A DNA stretch of 24,490 bases, taken from the NCBI GenBank assembly GCA_905215465.1, contig CAJMPT010000020.1, positions 1 through 24,490 on the forward strand, in the 5' to 3' direction. Under the pieces are notes generated by a model that was not told where the DNA came from, searched no databases, and saw only the letters and a program-made list of their open reading frames with translations. This DNA is from an uncultured bacterium (lineage in GTDB: Bacteria > Actinomycetota > Coriobacteriia > Coriobacteriales > Atopobiaceae). Positions 7,765-14,955 of this stretch are shown in pieces. A program made the translations under genes and the position numbers. Each line of letters begins with the position of its first letter. Position 1 is the stretch's first letter.

Positions 7765-8157
7765 ATGAACCAGACCCCTCGCTCCGGCGAGAAGGACCTC
7801 TCAGCCCAGGCCGTGGAGGACTCCATCGCTGACCCCAACGGACTCGGACCCGTGCGCCTCACCACCATGGTGGTCACCACCTGCGTGGGCGCGGGCATCT
7901 TCTCGCTTGCCGGAGACCTCGCCGCAGGCGAGGCCAACACGGCAGCCGTCCTCATCAGCTGGGCCACCTGCTTTGTGGGCGTGCTGGTGATGTGCCTTGC
8001 CCTGGCGCCCGGCCTTCTGGCCTACGCCGTCATGTCCTTTGCACGCGGCAGCAGGATCCTGCCCACTTGGCAGGACAAGCTCTGTGCGCTGTTGCTAATT
8101 GCGGGAACGCTCGCCGCGGTGGTCCTCGGGGCCACGGGCGCCGTGGCCCTGGCATAG
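7765..8157 (+). CDS. Collapsed APC/ArcD-like membrane protein (130 aa)
   Basis: A 130-aa membrane protein lying between the ATPase (15-bp gap) and the helicase (8-bp gap). After a hydrophilic leader of about 28 residues comes GPVRLTTMVVTTCVGAGIFS, the TM1 signature of APC amino-acid permeases with the typical G-x-G-I-F helix break. A second helix (AAVLISWATCFVGVLVMCLA) follows. It then jumps to a segment like the C-terminus of arginine:ornithine antiporters (APGLLAYAVMSFARGSR, then a final helix ending ATGAVALA). Full-length ArcD-type transporters are about 450-500 aa, so the centre is missing while the frame is intact. The ribosome-binding site is weak (AAGGCGG), suggesting coupling to the ATPase. 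It cannot be a complete transporter. Either it is a relic or it anchors the complex to the membrane. It is the second such collapsed protein in the cassette. Confidence 0.68.
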   Translation: MNQTPRSGEKDLSAQAVEDSIADPNGLGPVRLTTMVVTTCVGAGIFSLAGDLAAGEANTAAVLISWATCFVGVLVMCLALAPGLLAYAVMSFARGSRILPTWQDKLCALLLIAGTLAAVVLGATGAVALA

Positions 8158-8165
8158 GAGCACCC

Positions 8166-10649
8166 ATGTCCGTCTTTGACCGATACGCGCCCTTTGTTCA
8201 GGACTTCATCTACGAGAACGGTTGGGACTCGCTACGCGGCATCCAGGTGGCCGCGGGAGACGCCATCTTCAACAGCGACGACCATGTCCTTCTCTGCGCG
8301 TCCACCGCATCGGGCAAGACGGAGGCCGCGTTCTTTCCCATCCTGACGGAGTTCTGGGAGAACCCGCCCGCGTCCGTAGGGGCAATCTACGTCGGCCCCA
8401 CTAAGGCGCTCATCAACGACCAGTTCTACCGCCTGACCGACCTCTGCGCACGGGCGGACATCCCCGTCTGGCACTGGCACGGGGACGTCTCGGCCAGCCA
8501 CAAGGCAAAGCTGATGAAGCGCCCCTCGGGCATCCTGCAAATCACGCCGGAGTCCCTCGAGGCCCTGCTCATGCACCGCCACTCTGCAATCTCGGCCCTC
8601 TTCTGCGACCTCCGCTACGTGGTCATCGACGAGGTACACTCCCTGCTGCGGGGAGACCGCGGCGGCCAGACCATCTGCCTCATCGAGCGCCTCTCCCGCA
8701 TGGCGGGCCTGGACCCGCGCCGCATAGGCCTCTCCGCCACCATGGGAGACCCGGAGTCCGTGGGCCGCTTCCTCGCGGCCGGCACCGGGAGGAACACCGT
8801 CATCCCCAAGGTCGAGGAGCCTCCCCGTACCTGGCGCCTCTCCATGGAGCACTTCTTCCAGACCGGCCCCCAAGCCACCGAGCTCTCGTTCGCCAGCACC
8901 GCTCCGACCGAGGTAGAGGTGCTCTCCACCCAGGCATCCCCGAGCCCCGCACCTGCCACCGACGGCCCGAAGCCGCACCCGATGGCGGGGTCGGCAGTCA
9001 AGAGCCGGGAGTCAAATGCCGCCCCAACGGCTCGGGCATGCCTATCCCCGCGCGCAGTTTCGCAGGCCGAAGGCCGAGAATGTTTGAGCACGGGGATAGG
9101 CATGCCCGAGCCCGACGACTCGCTTGACGACACCGCCCCCGATGGCGCCGACCCCGCCATCGGGTACGTCTTCGAGCACACGCGCGGTCGCAAGTGCCTC
9201 GTCTTCACCAATTCGCGTGAGGAGGCCGAGGAGGTCACCACCACCCTCAGGCGCTACTGCGAGGCAAGCCACGAGCCCGACCGCTTCCTCATCCACCACG
9301 GCAACCTCTCCGCCAGCATCAGGGAGAGCGCCGAGGAGCTCATGCGGGACGACTCCGCGGACCTCAGCATCGTGGCCACCGCAACCCTCGAGCTGGGCAT
9401 TGACGTTGGGCGTCTGGAGCGCGCCTTCCAGATCAACGCCCCCTTCACCGTCTCTGGCTTCCTCCAGCGCATGGGTCGCACCGGCCGGCGCGAGACCCCG
9501 CCCGAGATGTGGTTTGTCATGCGAGAAGAGCAGCCCGAGCCACGAGCCCTCACCCCGGAGACCCTTCCCTGGGAGCTCTTGCAGGGCATTGCCCTCGTGC
9601 AGCTCTACCGCGAGGAGCACTGGGTGGAGCCCGCGCGCCTGGACCGCCTGCCTTACAGCCTGCTCTGCCACCAGACCCTGGCCATCCTGGCCTCCGAGGG
9701 CGAGCTCACGCCCCCGCAACTGGCCACGCGCGTGCTCACGCTCACACCCTTCCACCGCATAAGCGCCGACGACTTCCGCGTGCTGCTGCGTCACCTCCTG
9801 GCGCATGACTACGTGGAGACCACGGAGACCGGCGGCCTCATCGTGGGCCTCGCCGGCGAGCGGGTCACAAACAATTACAAGTTCTATGCCGTCTTCCAGG
9901 AGAGCGTGGAGTACACCGTCCGCTGCGACTCGCAGGAGATCGGCACCCTCTGCGCCCCTCCCCCACCAGGCGAGAAGGTCGCCATCGCGGGACACGTCTG
10001 GCTTGTGGAGGAGGTCGACCACAAGCGGCGCCTGCTCTACGTCACACAGGTAAAGGGGCGCGTACCCGCCTACTTTGGCGAGTGCGCCGGAGACATCAAC
10101 ACGCGCGTCCTCGTGCGCATGCGCCAGGCGCTGGAGGAGTCCACCCCCTACGCCTACCTGCGGCCGCAGGCGCGAGCCCGCCTTGCCCAGGCCCGCCACG
10201 TCGCCAAGAACGGCGGACTCACCAAGTCGCCGCTCGTGAGCCTTGGGGGCAACATGTGGTGCCTCTTCCCCTGGCTGGGAAGCTACGCCTTCCTCGCGCT
10301 GGAGCGTCTCCTCAAGATCAGATGCGCCAAGGACCTCGGTCTCAAGGGCCTGGACTCCTCGCGCCCCTACTTCATGACCTTCGTCATGCGCGAGGGCATG
10401 ACCGAGCAGGCCTTCTTTGAGATCCTGACAGGTGCCGCCGCGGAACTTGGGGACCCCATGGACCTGGTCTACCCCGCCGAGGTCCCCTACTTCGAGAAGT
10501 ACGACGAGCTCGTGCCAGAGGAGCTTGTCCGCAAGGGCTTTGCCCTAGGCACCCTTGACGTTGCCGGCATGAAGGCGCGCGTCCGCCAGTGGGCCAACGA
10601 GCGCGGCATCATCTGGGCCGAGCCCGCGCAGATCGTCCCTGCGGACTAG
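8166..10649 (+). CDS. Lhr-like superfamily 2 DEAD/DEAH helicase
   Basis: An 827-aa SF2 helicase of the Lhr-like group, to which BREX BrxHI belongs. Motifs: Q-like region YENGWDSLRGIQ, Walker A CASTASGKTEA (near residues 46-56), YVGPTKALIND (Ia), TPESLEALL (Ib), VVIDEVHSLL (DEVH, near 152-161), LSATMGD (III, near 189), CLVFTNSREEAEEV (IV, near 343), ATATLELGIDVG (V, near 403) and QRMGRTGRR (VI, near 434). About 390 further residues follow, with winged-helix-like and Lhr-core-like segments. Between the two RecA domains, residues about 235-330 form a Pro/Ala/Ser-rich insertion whose DNA carries a large nested palindrome. The ATG at 8166 has AGGAG five to six nt upstream. The stop codon shares CTAG with the convergent PIN toxin gene. 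It probably unwinds or translocates on DNA together with the DUF2791 ATPase. Confidence 0.88.
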   Translation: MSVFDRYAPFVQDFIYENGWDSLRGIQVAAGDAIFNSDDHVLLCASTASGKTEAAFFPILTEFWENPPASVGAIYVGPTKALINDQFYRLTDLCARADIPVWHWHGDVSASHKAKLMKRPSGILQITPESLEALLMHRHSAISALFCDLRYVVIDEVHSLLRGDRGGQTICLIERLSRMAGLDPRRIGLSATMGDPESVGRFLAAGTGRNTVIPKVEEPPRTWRLSMEHFFQTGPQATELSFASTAPTEVEVLSTQASPSPAPATDGPKPHPMAGSAVKSRESNAAPTARACLSPRAVSQAEGRECLSTGIGMPEPDDSLDDTAPDGADPAIGYVFEHTRGRKCLVFTNSREEAEEVTTTLRRYCEASHEPDRFLIHHGNLSASIRESAEELMRDDSADLSIVATATLELGIDVGRLERAFQINAPFTVSGFLQRMGRTGRRETPPEMWFVMREEQPEPRALTPETLPWELLQGIALVQLYREEHWVEPARLDRLPYSLLCHQTLAILASEGELTPPQLATRVLTLTPFHRISADDFRVLLRHLLAHDYVETTETGGLIVGLAGERVTNNYKFYAVFQESVEYTVRCDSQEIGTLCAPPPPGEKVAIAGHVWLVEEVDHKRRLLYVTQVKGRVPAYFGECAGDINTRVLVRMRQALEESTPYAYLRPQARARLAQARHVAKNGGLTKSPLVSLGGNMWCLFPWLGSYAFLALERLLKIRCAKDLGLKGLDSSRPYFMTFVMREGMTEQAFFEILTGAAAELGDPMDLVYPAEVPYFEKYDELVPEELVRKGFALGTLDVAGMKARVRQWANERGIIWAEPAQIVPAD
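8977..9165. repeat. Nested palindromic element inside the helicase linker
   Basis: Two perfect inverted repeats are nested. The outer arms are 19 bp (8977-8995 and 9147-9165, starting ACCCGATGG). The inner arms are 22 bp (9029-9050 and 9091-9112, starting GGCTCGGGC) around a 40-nt loop. The inner element spans 84 bp and the whole span is 189 bp, both multiples of three, so the reading frame is kept. A 10-bp local hairpin also lies at 9138-9164. This resembles an in-frame inserted palindromic (REP- or MITE-like) element, which is an interpretation. Confidence 0.8.
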
Positions 10650-11119
10650 GGCCTTCCCCCGAAGGCCGCCCCTCTTGCGGCCTCGTCCCGCGCCGCAACG
10701 ATCTCGAGGTACTTGGCGCAGTCGACGGCCCTGACGGTGGAGTGGTCAAACGCCTTGGCGTCTCTCGTCAAGATGAAGTCGATTCCGTTCAGCTCCGCGC
10801 AGGCACGCACGAGCCCGTCCTCATAGTCCGGCTCGTCGGAGCGCAGCGAGGCGTCGCAGTCCTCGGGTCCCATCGGCGCAATCACGACGAGGCCCATGAG
10901 GTAACCGACCCCTCGTCGCGCGACCTCGGCGCCGTGTGCCTTGGCGAGCACGTAGTACACGTCCTTCAGGGACATCGGGCAGACGTACGCCGTTGCCCCT
11001 CCGCCATTGCAACGCCTCAGGACCCGGCACGCCTCCCCGGACTGCGGCCTTCGCGAGTCCAAGGCGTCTAGCAGCACGTTTGTGTCTATGAGGACCCTCT
11101 GCCCAGAGTACCTACTCAT
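10646..11119 (-). CDS. PIN-domain toxin (VapC-like ribonuclease)
   Basis: A 157-aa PIN-domain protein, predicted to be a Mg2+-dependent RNase toxin of a type II toxin-antitoxin pair. The first acidic residue is in RVLIDTNVLLDAL (near residues 8-20). A second acidic cluster is SDEPDYEDGLVRACAE (near 93-108) and a third is DFILTRDAKAF (near 113-123). The start at 11119 overlaps the 3' end of the antitoxin gene by 8 nt, which implies translational coupling. The 3' end meets the convergent helicase gene, the two stop codons sharing CTAG at 10646-10649. The RNA target cannot be read from the sequence. Confidence 0.85.
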   Translation of the reverse strand: MSRYSGQRVLIDTNVLLDALDSRRPQSGEACRVLRRCNGGGATAYVCPMSLKDVYYVLAKAHGAEVARRGVGYLMGLVVIAPMGPEDCDASLRSDEPDYEDGLVRACAELNGIDFILTRDAKAFDHSTVRAVDCAKYLEIVAARDEAARGAAFGGRP

Positions 11120-11396
11120 AGCGAGCCGCCACCAGGTCTCTTACCTCGCGCTCAGTGAGCGAGTCGAGCCAAGACGCCTCGCCAGAAATCTCCTCCCGGA
11201 AGGCCATGAAGTCGTTCCAGGCGGCGTCAGCCGGCTCCTCAACCGCCTCCTCGCGGGGCACCTCGCCCGTTCTGGCGATTCTCTCCCACACCGTCCTGAT
11301 GACGTCCGCAACGGTCAGACCGGCGGCCTGAATGTAGCGCTCGGCCGACTCCCTCACCTGCTCGTCAACCCGACCAGAAATCACCGCAGTTGCCAT
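11112..11396 (-). CDS. RelB/DinJ-like ribbon-helix-helix antitoxin
   Basis: A 94-aa protein with an N-terminus like RelB/DinJ antitoxins: ATAVISGRVDEQVRESAERY, then a helix and GLTVADVIRTVWERIARTGEVP, followed by an acidic C-terminal tail that would bind the toxin. Its role is to neutralise the PIN toxin encoded immediately downstream and, by the ribbon-helix-helix fold, to repress the operon. The start at 11396 has GAGGGG five nt upstream and begins the RHH domain; a longer reading frame upstream has no support. A 14-bp dyad covering the -10 region lies just upstream and is the likely operator. RelB-like antitoxins more often pair with RelE/YafQ-type toxins, so the PIN partner is worth noting. 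Confidence 0.82.
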   Translation of the reverse strand: MATAVISGRVDEQVRESAERYIQAAGLTVADVIRTVWERIARTGEVPREEAVEEPADAAWNDFMAFREEISGEASWLDSLTEREVRDLVAARYE

Positions 11397-11409
11397 GGTT
11401 CCCCTCTCT

Positions 11410-11442
11410 TGTAGACGCGTATACAGATTATACCCGCCTACA
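11410..11442 (-). promoter_or_regulatory. Toxin-antitoxin promoter with operator dyad
   Basis: An inverted repeat with 12 of 14 matching positions (arms 11410-11423 and 11429-11442, 5-bp centre CAGAT) lies 14 bp upstream of the antitoxin start. On the minus strand it contains a perfect TATAAT -10 hexamer (11432 to 11427). No good -35 was found. Binding by the antitoxin here would give autorepression. It also overlaps the possible promoter of the divergent HAD gene (TACAAT at 11439-11444). Confidence 0.55.
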
Positions 11443-11490
11443 ATGGAACTCGACTCTTCAAACCATCCCCAACAGAAACGGACTCCGCCC

Positions 11491-12312
11491 GTGATCAAGC
11501 TCTTACTCTCGGACATGGATGGCACGCTGCTCCCCTTTGGTGCCGCCACCGTCAGTCAGCGCACGCACGAGGCCATCCTCGCCGCTCAACAGGCGGGCAT
11601 CCACTTTGGCCCCGCCAGCGGCCGAGACCGCGCCGCGCTTCTCCCCGCGTTTTACGGAGACCAGAGGTGCGTCTCCACGGGAATCATGGCCAACGGCAAG
11701 CAGGTGTTTCTCAACGGCGAGCTCATCTTGCGCAGATCGCTGCCACAGGACGCCATGATGCGCCTGGGCGAGGCGCTTCTTCCCTTTGAGGGCAGCTTTG
11801 CCCTGGCAAACGTGATCTCGGAGGACCCCTTCTCGTCCGCCACCAGCTATGCTCTGGGCGTCGCCGCAGGTGACGAGGCCGCCCGCGCCAACATCGCCGG
11901 CGCCCGGCAGGCCATCACCCCCGCAGGGGAGCTCCCCTCAGACGGGGCCGTCATCTCCGCCGGCATCTTTGTGGACACGCGTCTCAACGCCATCGATGAC
12001 CTGCGGCGCATTGCAGAAAGCACCTGTCCAGATCTGGCCTTTCCCCAGCCGGCGCCCTTCTTCCTGGACGTCATCGAGCGCGGCTGGACCAAGGCGAGCG
12101 CACTGCCGGCCCTCCTTGATGCCATGGGCGTCACGCCTGAGGAGGTCGCCTACTTTGGAGACTCCGAGAACGACCTCACCATGCTGAGGGCCATTCCCAA
12201 CTCCTACGCCATGGCCAACGCATCGCCCGAGGCAAGGGATGCCGCCCGTCAACACATTGGGCCCTGCGAGGAGGACGCCGTGGCTCAGTTCATCGAGGAC
12301 CTCCTGGCCTAG
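11491..12312 (+). CDS. Cof-type HAD-IIB hydrolase (sugar-phosphate phosphatase-like)
   Basis: A 273-aa cytosolic phosphatase of the HAD superfamily, Cof/YbiV subgroup. Motif I is LLLSDMDGTLLPF with the nucleophile and acid/base Asp pair. Motif II is in FGPASGRDRA. The motif III lysine is in GWTKASALPALL. Motif IV is VAYFGDSENDLTML. The large C2 cap sits between motifs II and III, as in type IIB. The substrate is probably a phosphorylated sugar or cofactor intermediate and cannot be read from the sequence. A GTG at 11491 gives the typical family start (V/M-IKLLLSDMDGT). An in-frame ATG at 11443 would add 16 residues but falls on the likely -10 region. Neither has a strong ribosome-binding site, so the start is uncertain. 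Confidence 0.88.
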   Translation: MIKLLLSDMDGTLLPFGAATVSQRTHEAILAAQQAGIHFGPASGRDRAALLPAFYGDQRCVSTGIMANGKQVFLNGELILRRSLPQDAMMRLGEALLPFEGSFALANVISEDPFSSATSYALGVAAGDEAARANIAGARQAITPAGELPSDGAVISAGIFVDTRLNAIDDLRRIAESTCPDLAFPQPAPFFLDVIERGWTKASALPALLDAMGVTPEEVAYFGDSENDLTMLRAIPNSYAMANASPEARDAARQHIGPCEEDAVAQFIEDLLA

Positions 12313-12372
12313 GCCGGCCCAACCAGGCCGGATCCAGCCCAGGCCCCACGCACCCCGTTCCGCACCAAAAAA

Positions 12373-12404
12373 GGGCGGCGAGAAGAACGCTCTTCTCGCC
12401 GCCC
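12373..12404 (-). terminator. Terminator of asnS (possibly bidirectional)
   Basis: A perfect 14-bp inverted repeat (arms 12373-12386 and 12391-12404, loop ACGC). On the minus strand it is followed by six T's, ideal for ending asnS. On the plus strand the tail is only weakly T-rich, so it may also serve the HAD gene. Both arms carry the GGCGAGAAG core in inverted orientation. Confidence 0.88.
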
Positions 12405-12442
12405 AAATACTTTATGCAGAGCCCGACGGGCTCGCGCGCGCC

Positions 12443-13852
12443 TTAGAAGTCCGCGTTGCCCACGGTGCGCGGATGCGGCAGGACGTCGCGGATGTTGTCC
12501 ACGCCCGTGAGGTACATGACCAGGCGCTCGAAGCCCAGACCAAAGCCGGCGTGCTTGCAGCCGCCATAACGGCGCAGGTCAAGGTAGTACTTGTACTGCT
12601 CCGGGTCCATGCCCAGCTCCTTGATGCGTGCCTCCAGCACGTCCAGGCGCTCCTCGCGCTGGGAGCCGCCGATGATTTCTCCGATGCCGGGCACCAGGCA
12701 GTCGGCCGCGGCGACGGTCTTGCCGTCGTCGTTCAGGCGCATGTAGAAGGCCTTGATGGCCGCCGGGTAGTCGGTCACAAAGGTCGGGCGCTTGAAGTGC
12801 TCCTCGGTGAGGAAGCGCTCGTGCTCGGTCTGCAGGTCGCAGCCCCAACTCACCGGGTACTCAAACTCCTTGCCCGCGGCCTGGGCCTCCTCGAGGATCT
12901 TCACGGCCTCGGTGTAGGTCACGCGCGCAAAGTCGCTGCTCGCCACGTGATGCAGGCGCTCGATGAGGCCCTTGTCCACGAACTTGTTGAAGAACTCCAT
13001 CTCGTCGGGGCACTTGTCCATGACGTAGTTGATGGCGTACTTGAGCATGTCCTCGGCGCACTCCATGTCGCCCTCGAGGTCGCAGAAGGCAAGCTCCGGC
13101 TCAACCATCCAGAACTCCGCGGCGTGACGGCGCGTGTTGGAGTTCTCGGCGCGGAAGGTGGGGCCGAAGGTGTAGACGTCGCCAAAGGAGAGGGCAAAGT
13201 TCTCGGCCTGGAGCTGGCCGGAGACGGTGAGGTTGGTGGGCTTGCCAAAGAAGTCCTGGCTGTAGTCGACGCGCCCGTCCTTGGTCTTGGGCAGGTTGTC
13301 CAGGTCGAGCGTGGTCACGCGAAACATCTCGCCGGCGCCCTCGGCGTCGGAGGCCGTGATGATCGGCGTGTTGACGTACACAAAGCCGCGCTCCTGGAAG
13401 AACTGGTGGATGGCGAAGGCGGCCACGCTGCGCACGCGGAAGACGGCACGGAAGAGGTTGGTGCGACTGCGCAGGTGCTGCTGGGTGCGCAGGAACTCGC
13501 GGGTCTGACGCTTCTTCTGCATGGGGTAGTCGGGGGCGGAGGCGCCCTCCACCACGTAGGACTTGGCCTGCAGCTCAAACGGCTGCGGACGGTCGGGCGT
13601 GAGCTCGAGCACGCCCTCGAAGGAGAGCGCCGCTCCCACTGACTGCGCGATGACGTCGTCGTAGACGGCGTCGCCGAGGTTCTCGCGGTTGACGACTACC
13701 TGCAGGTCCTTGAAGCAGCTGCCGTCGTTGAGCGTGACGAAGCCGAAGTTCTTCATGTCGCGGATGGAACGGACCCATCCGGCGACGGTGACGGTCTGGC
13801 CGCCGAGCTCGGTGGCGTCGGCATACAGGCTGGCGATGGTCTTGCGGTCCAT
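12443..13852 (-). CDS. asnS: Asparaginyl-tRNA synthetase
   Basis: Charges tRNA-Asn with asparagine in the cytosol; class IIb aminoacyl-tRNA synthetase, 469 aa, the normal length. The N-terminal OB-fold anticodon-binding domain includes QTVTVAGWVRSIRDMKNFGF. Motif 1 is around FFQERGFVYVNTPIIT. Motif 2 is FRAENSNTRRHAAEFWMVEPE in part (FRAE, then E-FWMVEPE). Motif 3 is GFGLGFERLVMYLTG near the C-terminus, followed by the AsnRS-typical DVLPHPRTVGNADF. The start at 13852 has AAGGGAG at a normal distance upstream; a longer frame to 13921 has neither homology nor a ribosome-binding site. I looked for a T-box leader and saw none. It is divergent from pyrE. Confidence 0.96.
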   Translation of the reverse strand: MDRKTIASLYADATELGGQTVTVAGWVRSIRDMKNFGFVTLNDGSCFKDLQVVVNRENLGDAVYDDVIAQSVGAALSFEGVLELTPDRPQPFELQAKSYVVEGASAPDYPMQKKRQTREFLRTQQHLRSRTNLFRAVFRVRSVAAFAIHQFFQERGFVYVNTPIITASDAEGAGEMFRVTTLDLDNLPKTKDGRVDYSQDFFGKPTNLTVSGQLQAENFALSFGDVYTFGPTFRAENSNTRRHAAEFWMVEPELAFCDLEGDMECAEDMLKYAINYVMDKCPDEMEFFNKFVDKGLIERLHHVASSDFARVTYTEAVKILEEAQAAGKEFEYPVSWGCDLQTEHERFLTEEHFKRPTFVTDYPAAIKAFYMRLNDDGKTVAAADCLVPGIGEIIGGSQREERLDVLEARIKELGMDPEQYKYYLDLRRYGGCKHAGFGLGFERLVMYLTGVDNIRDVLPHPRTVGNADF

Positions 13853-13878
13853 GGGACTTCTCCCTTGCAGACAAACGG

Positions 13879-13915
13879 CCGCCCGCCCGCGCAAAGCGCG
13901 CGCCCGCGCGGCCAA
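13879..13915. other. Very GC-rich imperfect hairpin in the asnS leader
   Basis: The asnS 5' leader contains a nearly pure G+C imperfect palindrome with outer arms GGCCGC and GCGGCC and an inner GCGC-AAA-GCGC. It could form a strong leader hairpin, but no attenuator T-run or specifier-like motif accompanies it. The function is unknown. Confidence 0.35.
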
Positions 13916-14028
13916 ACCCACTGTTCAACCTGTTAACTGTACCGCAAGCGGCAACACGCGGCCAAACCCGGTCGTGACCAACTGGCAAACGGTCGGGCAT
14001 CGCACCGCGGAAGCCCCAGCCAACCCGC

Positions 14029-14034
14029 TAGAAT
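14029..14034 (+). promoter_or_regulatory. Probable -10 element of pyrE
   Basis: TAGAAT at 14029-14034 matches five of six -10 positions and lies 70 bp before the pyrE start. I see no convincing -35 hexamer at 16-18 bp. The context GCTAGAATTGCC resembles the -10 regions upstream of the ATPase gene and the HelD-like gene (GCTAGCATT). Confidence 0.35.
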
Positions 14035-14104
14035 TGCCTCGACACAGGCACGCGACAGATCGTGCGGCGGCAACCACGCGCCCCCGCGCCTCGAAAGGAG
14101 CCCC

Positions 14105-14767
14105 ATGGAAAACTACAAGCGCGAGTTCATTGACTTCATGGTCGAGAGCAACGTCCTCAAGTTTGGCGAGTTCACGCTCAAGAGCGGCCGCAAGTCCCCG
14201 TTCTTCATGAACGCTGGCGCCTACGTCACCGGCTACCAGCTCAAGAAGCTCGGCGAGTTCTACGCCCGCGCCATCCACGACAACTTTGGCACGGACTTTG
14301 ACGTCCTCTTCGGGCCCGCCTACAAGGGCATCCCCCTGTCCGTGGTCACCGCCGTCGCCTTCCACGACCTCTACGGCAAGGAGGTCAAGTACTGCTCCGA
14401 CCGCAAGGAGGCCAAGGACCACGGCGCCGACAAGGGCAACCTGCTGGGCTACCAGCTGGCCGACGGTGACCGCGTGGTCATGGTCGAGGACGTCACCACC
14501 TCCGGCAAGTCCATCGACGAGACCTACCCCAAGGTCATGGCGGCGGCAGACGTCGAGGTCAAGGGCCTCATCGTCAGCCTCAACCGCATGGAGGTCGGCA
14601 AGGGCGGCAAGGTGACCGCCCAGCAGGAGATCCAGGAGAAGTACGGCTTCCCGGTGGCCTCCATCGTCTCCATGGAGGAGGTCGTCGAGGCGCTTGACGG
14701 AAGCCTCATCACGCCCGAGCTGCACGCCGCCATCGACGAGTACTACGCGCAGTACGGCGTGAAGTAG
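14105..14767 (+). CDS. pyrE: Orotate phosphoribosyltransferase
   Basis: Converts orotate and PRPP to orotidine 5'-phosphate in de novo pyrimidine synthesis; cytosolic, 220 aa, the usual length. N-terminal substrate residues are in GEFTLKSGRKSPFFMNAGAY. The segment VLFGPAYKGIPLSVV matches the family. The PRPP-binding motif is VVMVEDVTTSGKS (near residues 126-138). The ATG at 14105 has GAAAGGAG four nt upstream. No other pyr gene is next to it, so it is a stand-alone unit divergent from asnS. One copy of GGCGAGAAG overlaps its stop codon region. Confidence 0.96.
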   Translation: MENYKREFIDFMVESNVLKFGEFTLKSGRKSPFFMNAGAYVTGYQLKKLGEFYARAIHDNFGTDFDVLFGPAYKGIPLSVVTAVAFHDLYGKEVKYCSDRKEAKDHGADKGNLLGYQLADGDRVVMVEDVTTSGKSIDETYPKVMAAADVEVKGLIVSLNRMEVGKGGKVTAQQEIQEKYGFPVASIVSMEEVVEALDGSLITPELHAAIDEYYAQYGVK

Positions 14768-14802
14768 GCGAGAAGGGCCTCTCCTCTCCACCTGCAGGGC
14801 AC

Positions 14803-14884
14803 GGCCTCGCGGGCTTCTCTTCGGCTCAGCCCTCGCCGCGAAGGGCGCGGCTGCGGAAGTCGCCGACGAGAAGCCCGCGAGGCC
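14803..14884 (+). terminator. Long nested hairpin after pyrE
   Basis: A perfect 17-bp inverted repeat (arms 14803-14819 and 14868-14884) is extended, after one unpaired base on each side, by a second 5-bp stem (TCGGC 14821-14825 with GCCGA 14862-14866). It encloses a further GC-rich interior. The tail is TTTC. It probably ends pyrE transcription, although at 82 bp it is much larger than an ordinary terminator and may be a palindromic repeat element. Confidence 0.55.
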
Positions 14885-14955
14885 TTTCATGTCGAAGGGC
14901 ATATCCCTCCGGGTCAAGCACCCCGACGGACCTAGGGTGCCTACAAAATGAGTTA

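Noticed and set aside
6418..10649. A BREX system
   Set aside because: The ATPase and helicase families fit, but PglZ, PglX, PglW/BrxC and BrxA/B are absent and a TerB_N/TerB_C protein is present instead.
12239..13642. 467-aa open frame on the plus strand opposite asnS
   Set aside because: Antisense shadow of a clearly recognised aminoacyl-tRNA synthetase; no motifs of its own and no ribosome-binding site.
13853..14104. T-box riboswitch in the asnS leader
   Set aside because: No T-box core sequence, specifier loop or leader terminator is visible, only a GC-rich imperfect hairpin.
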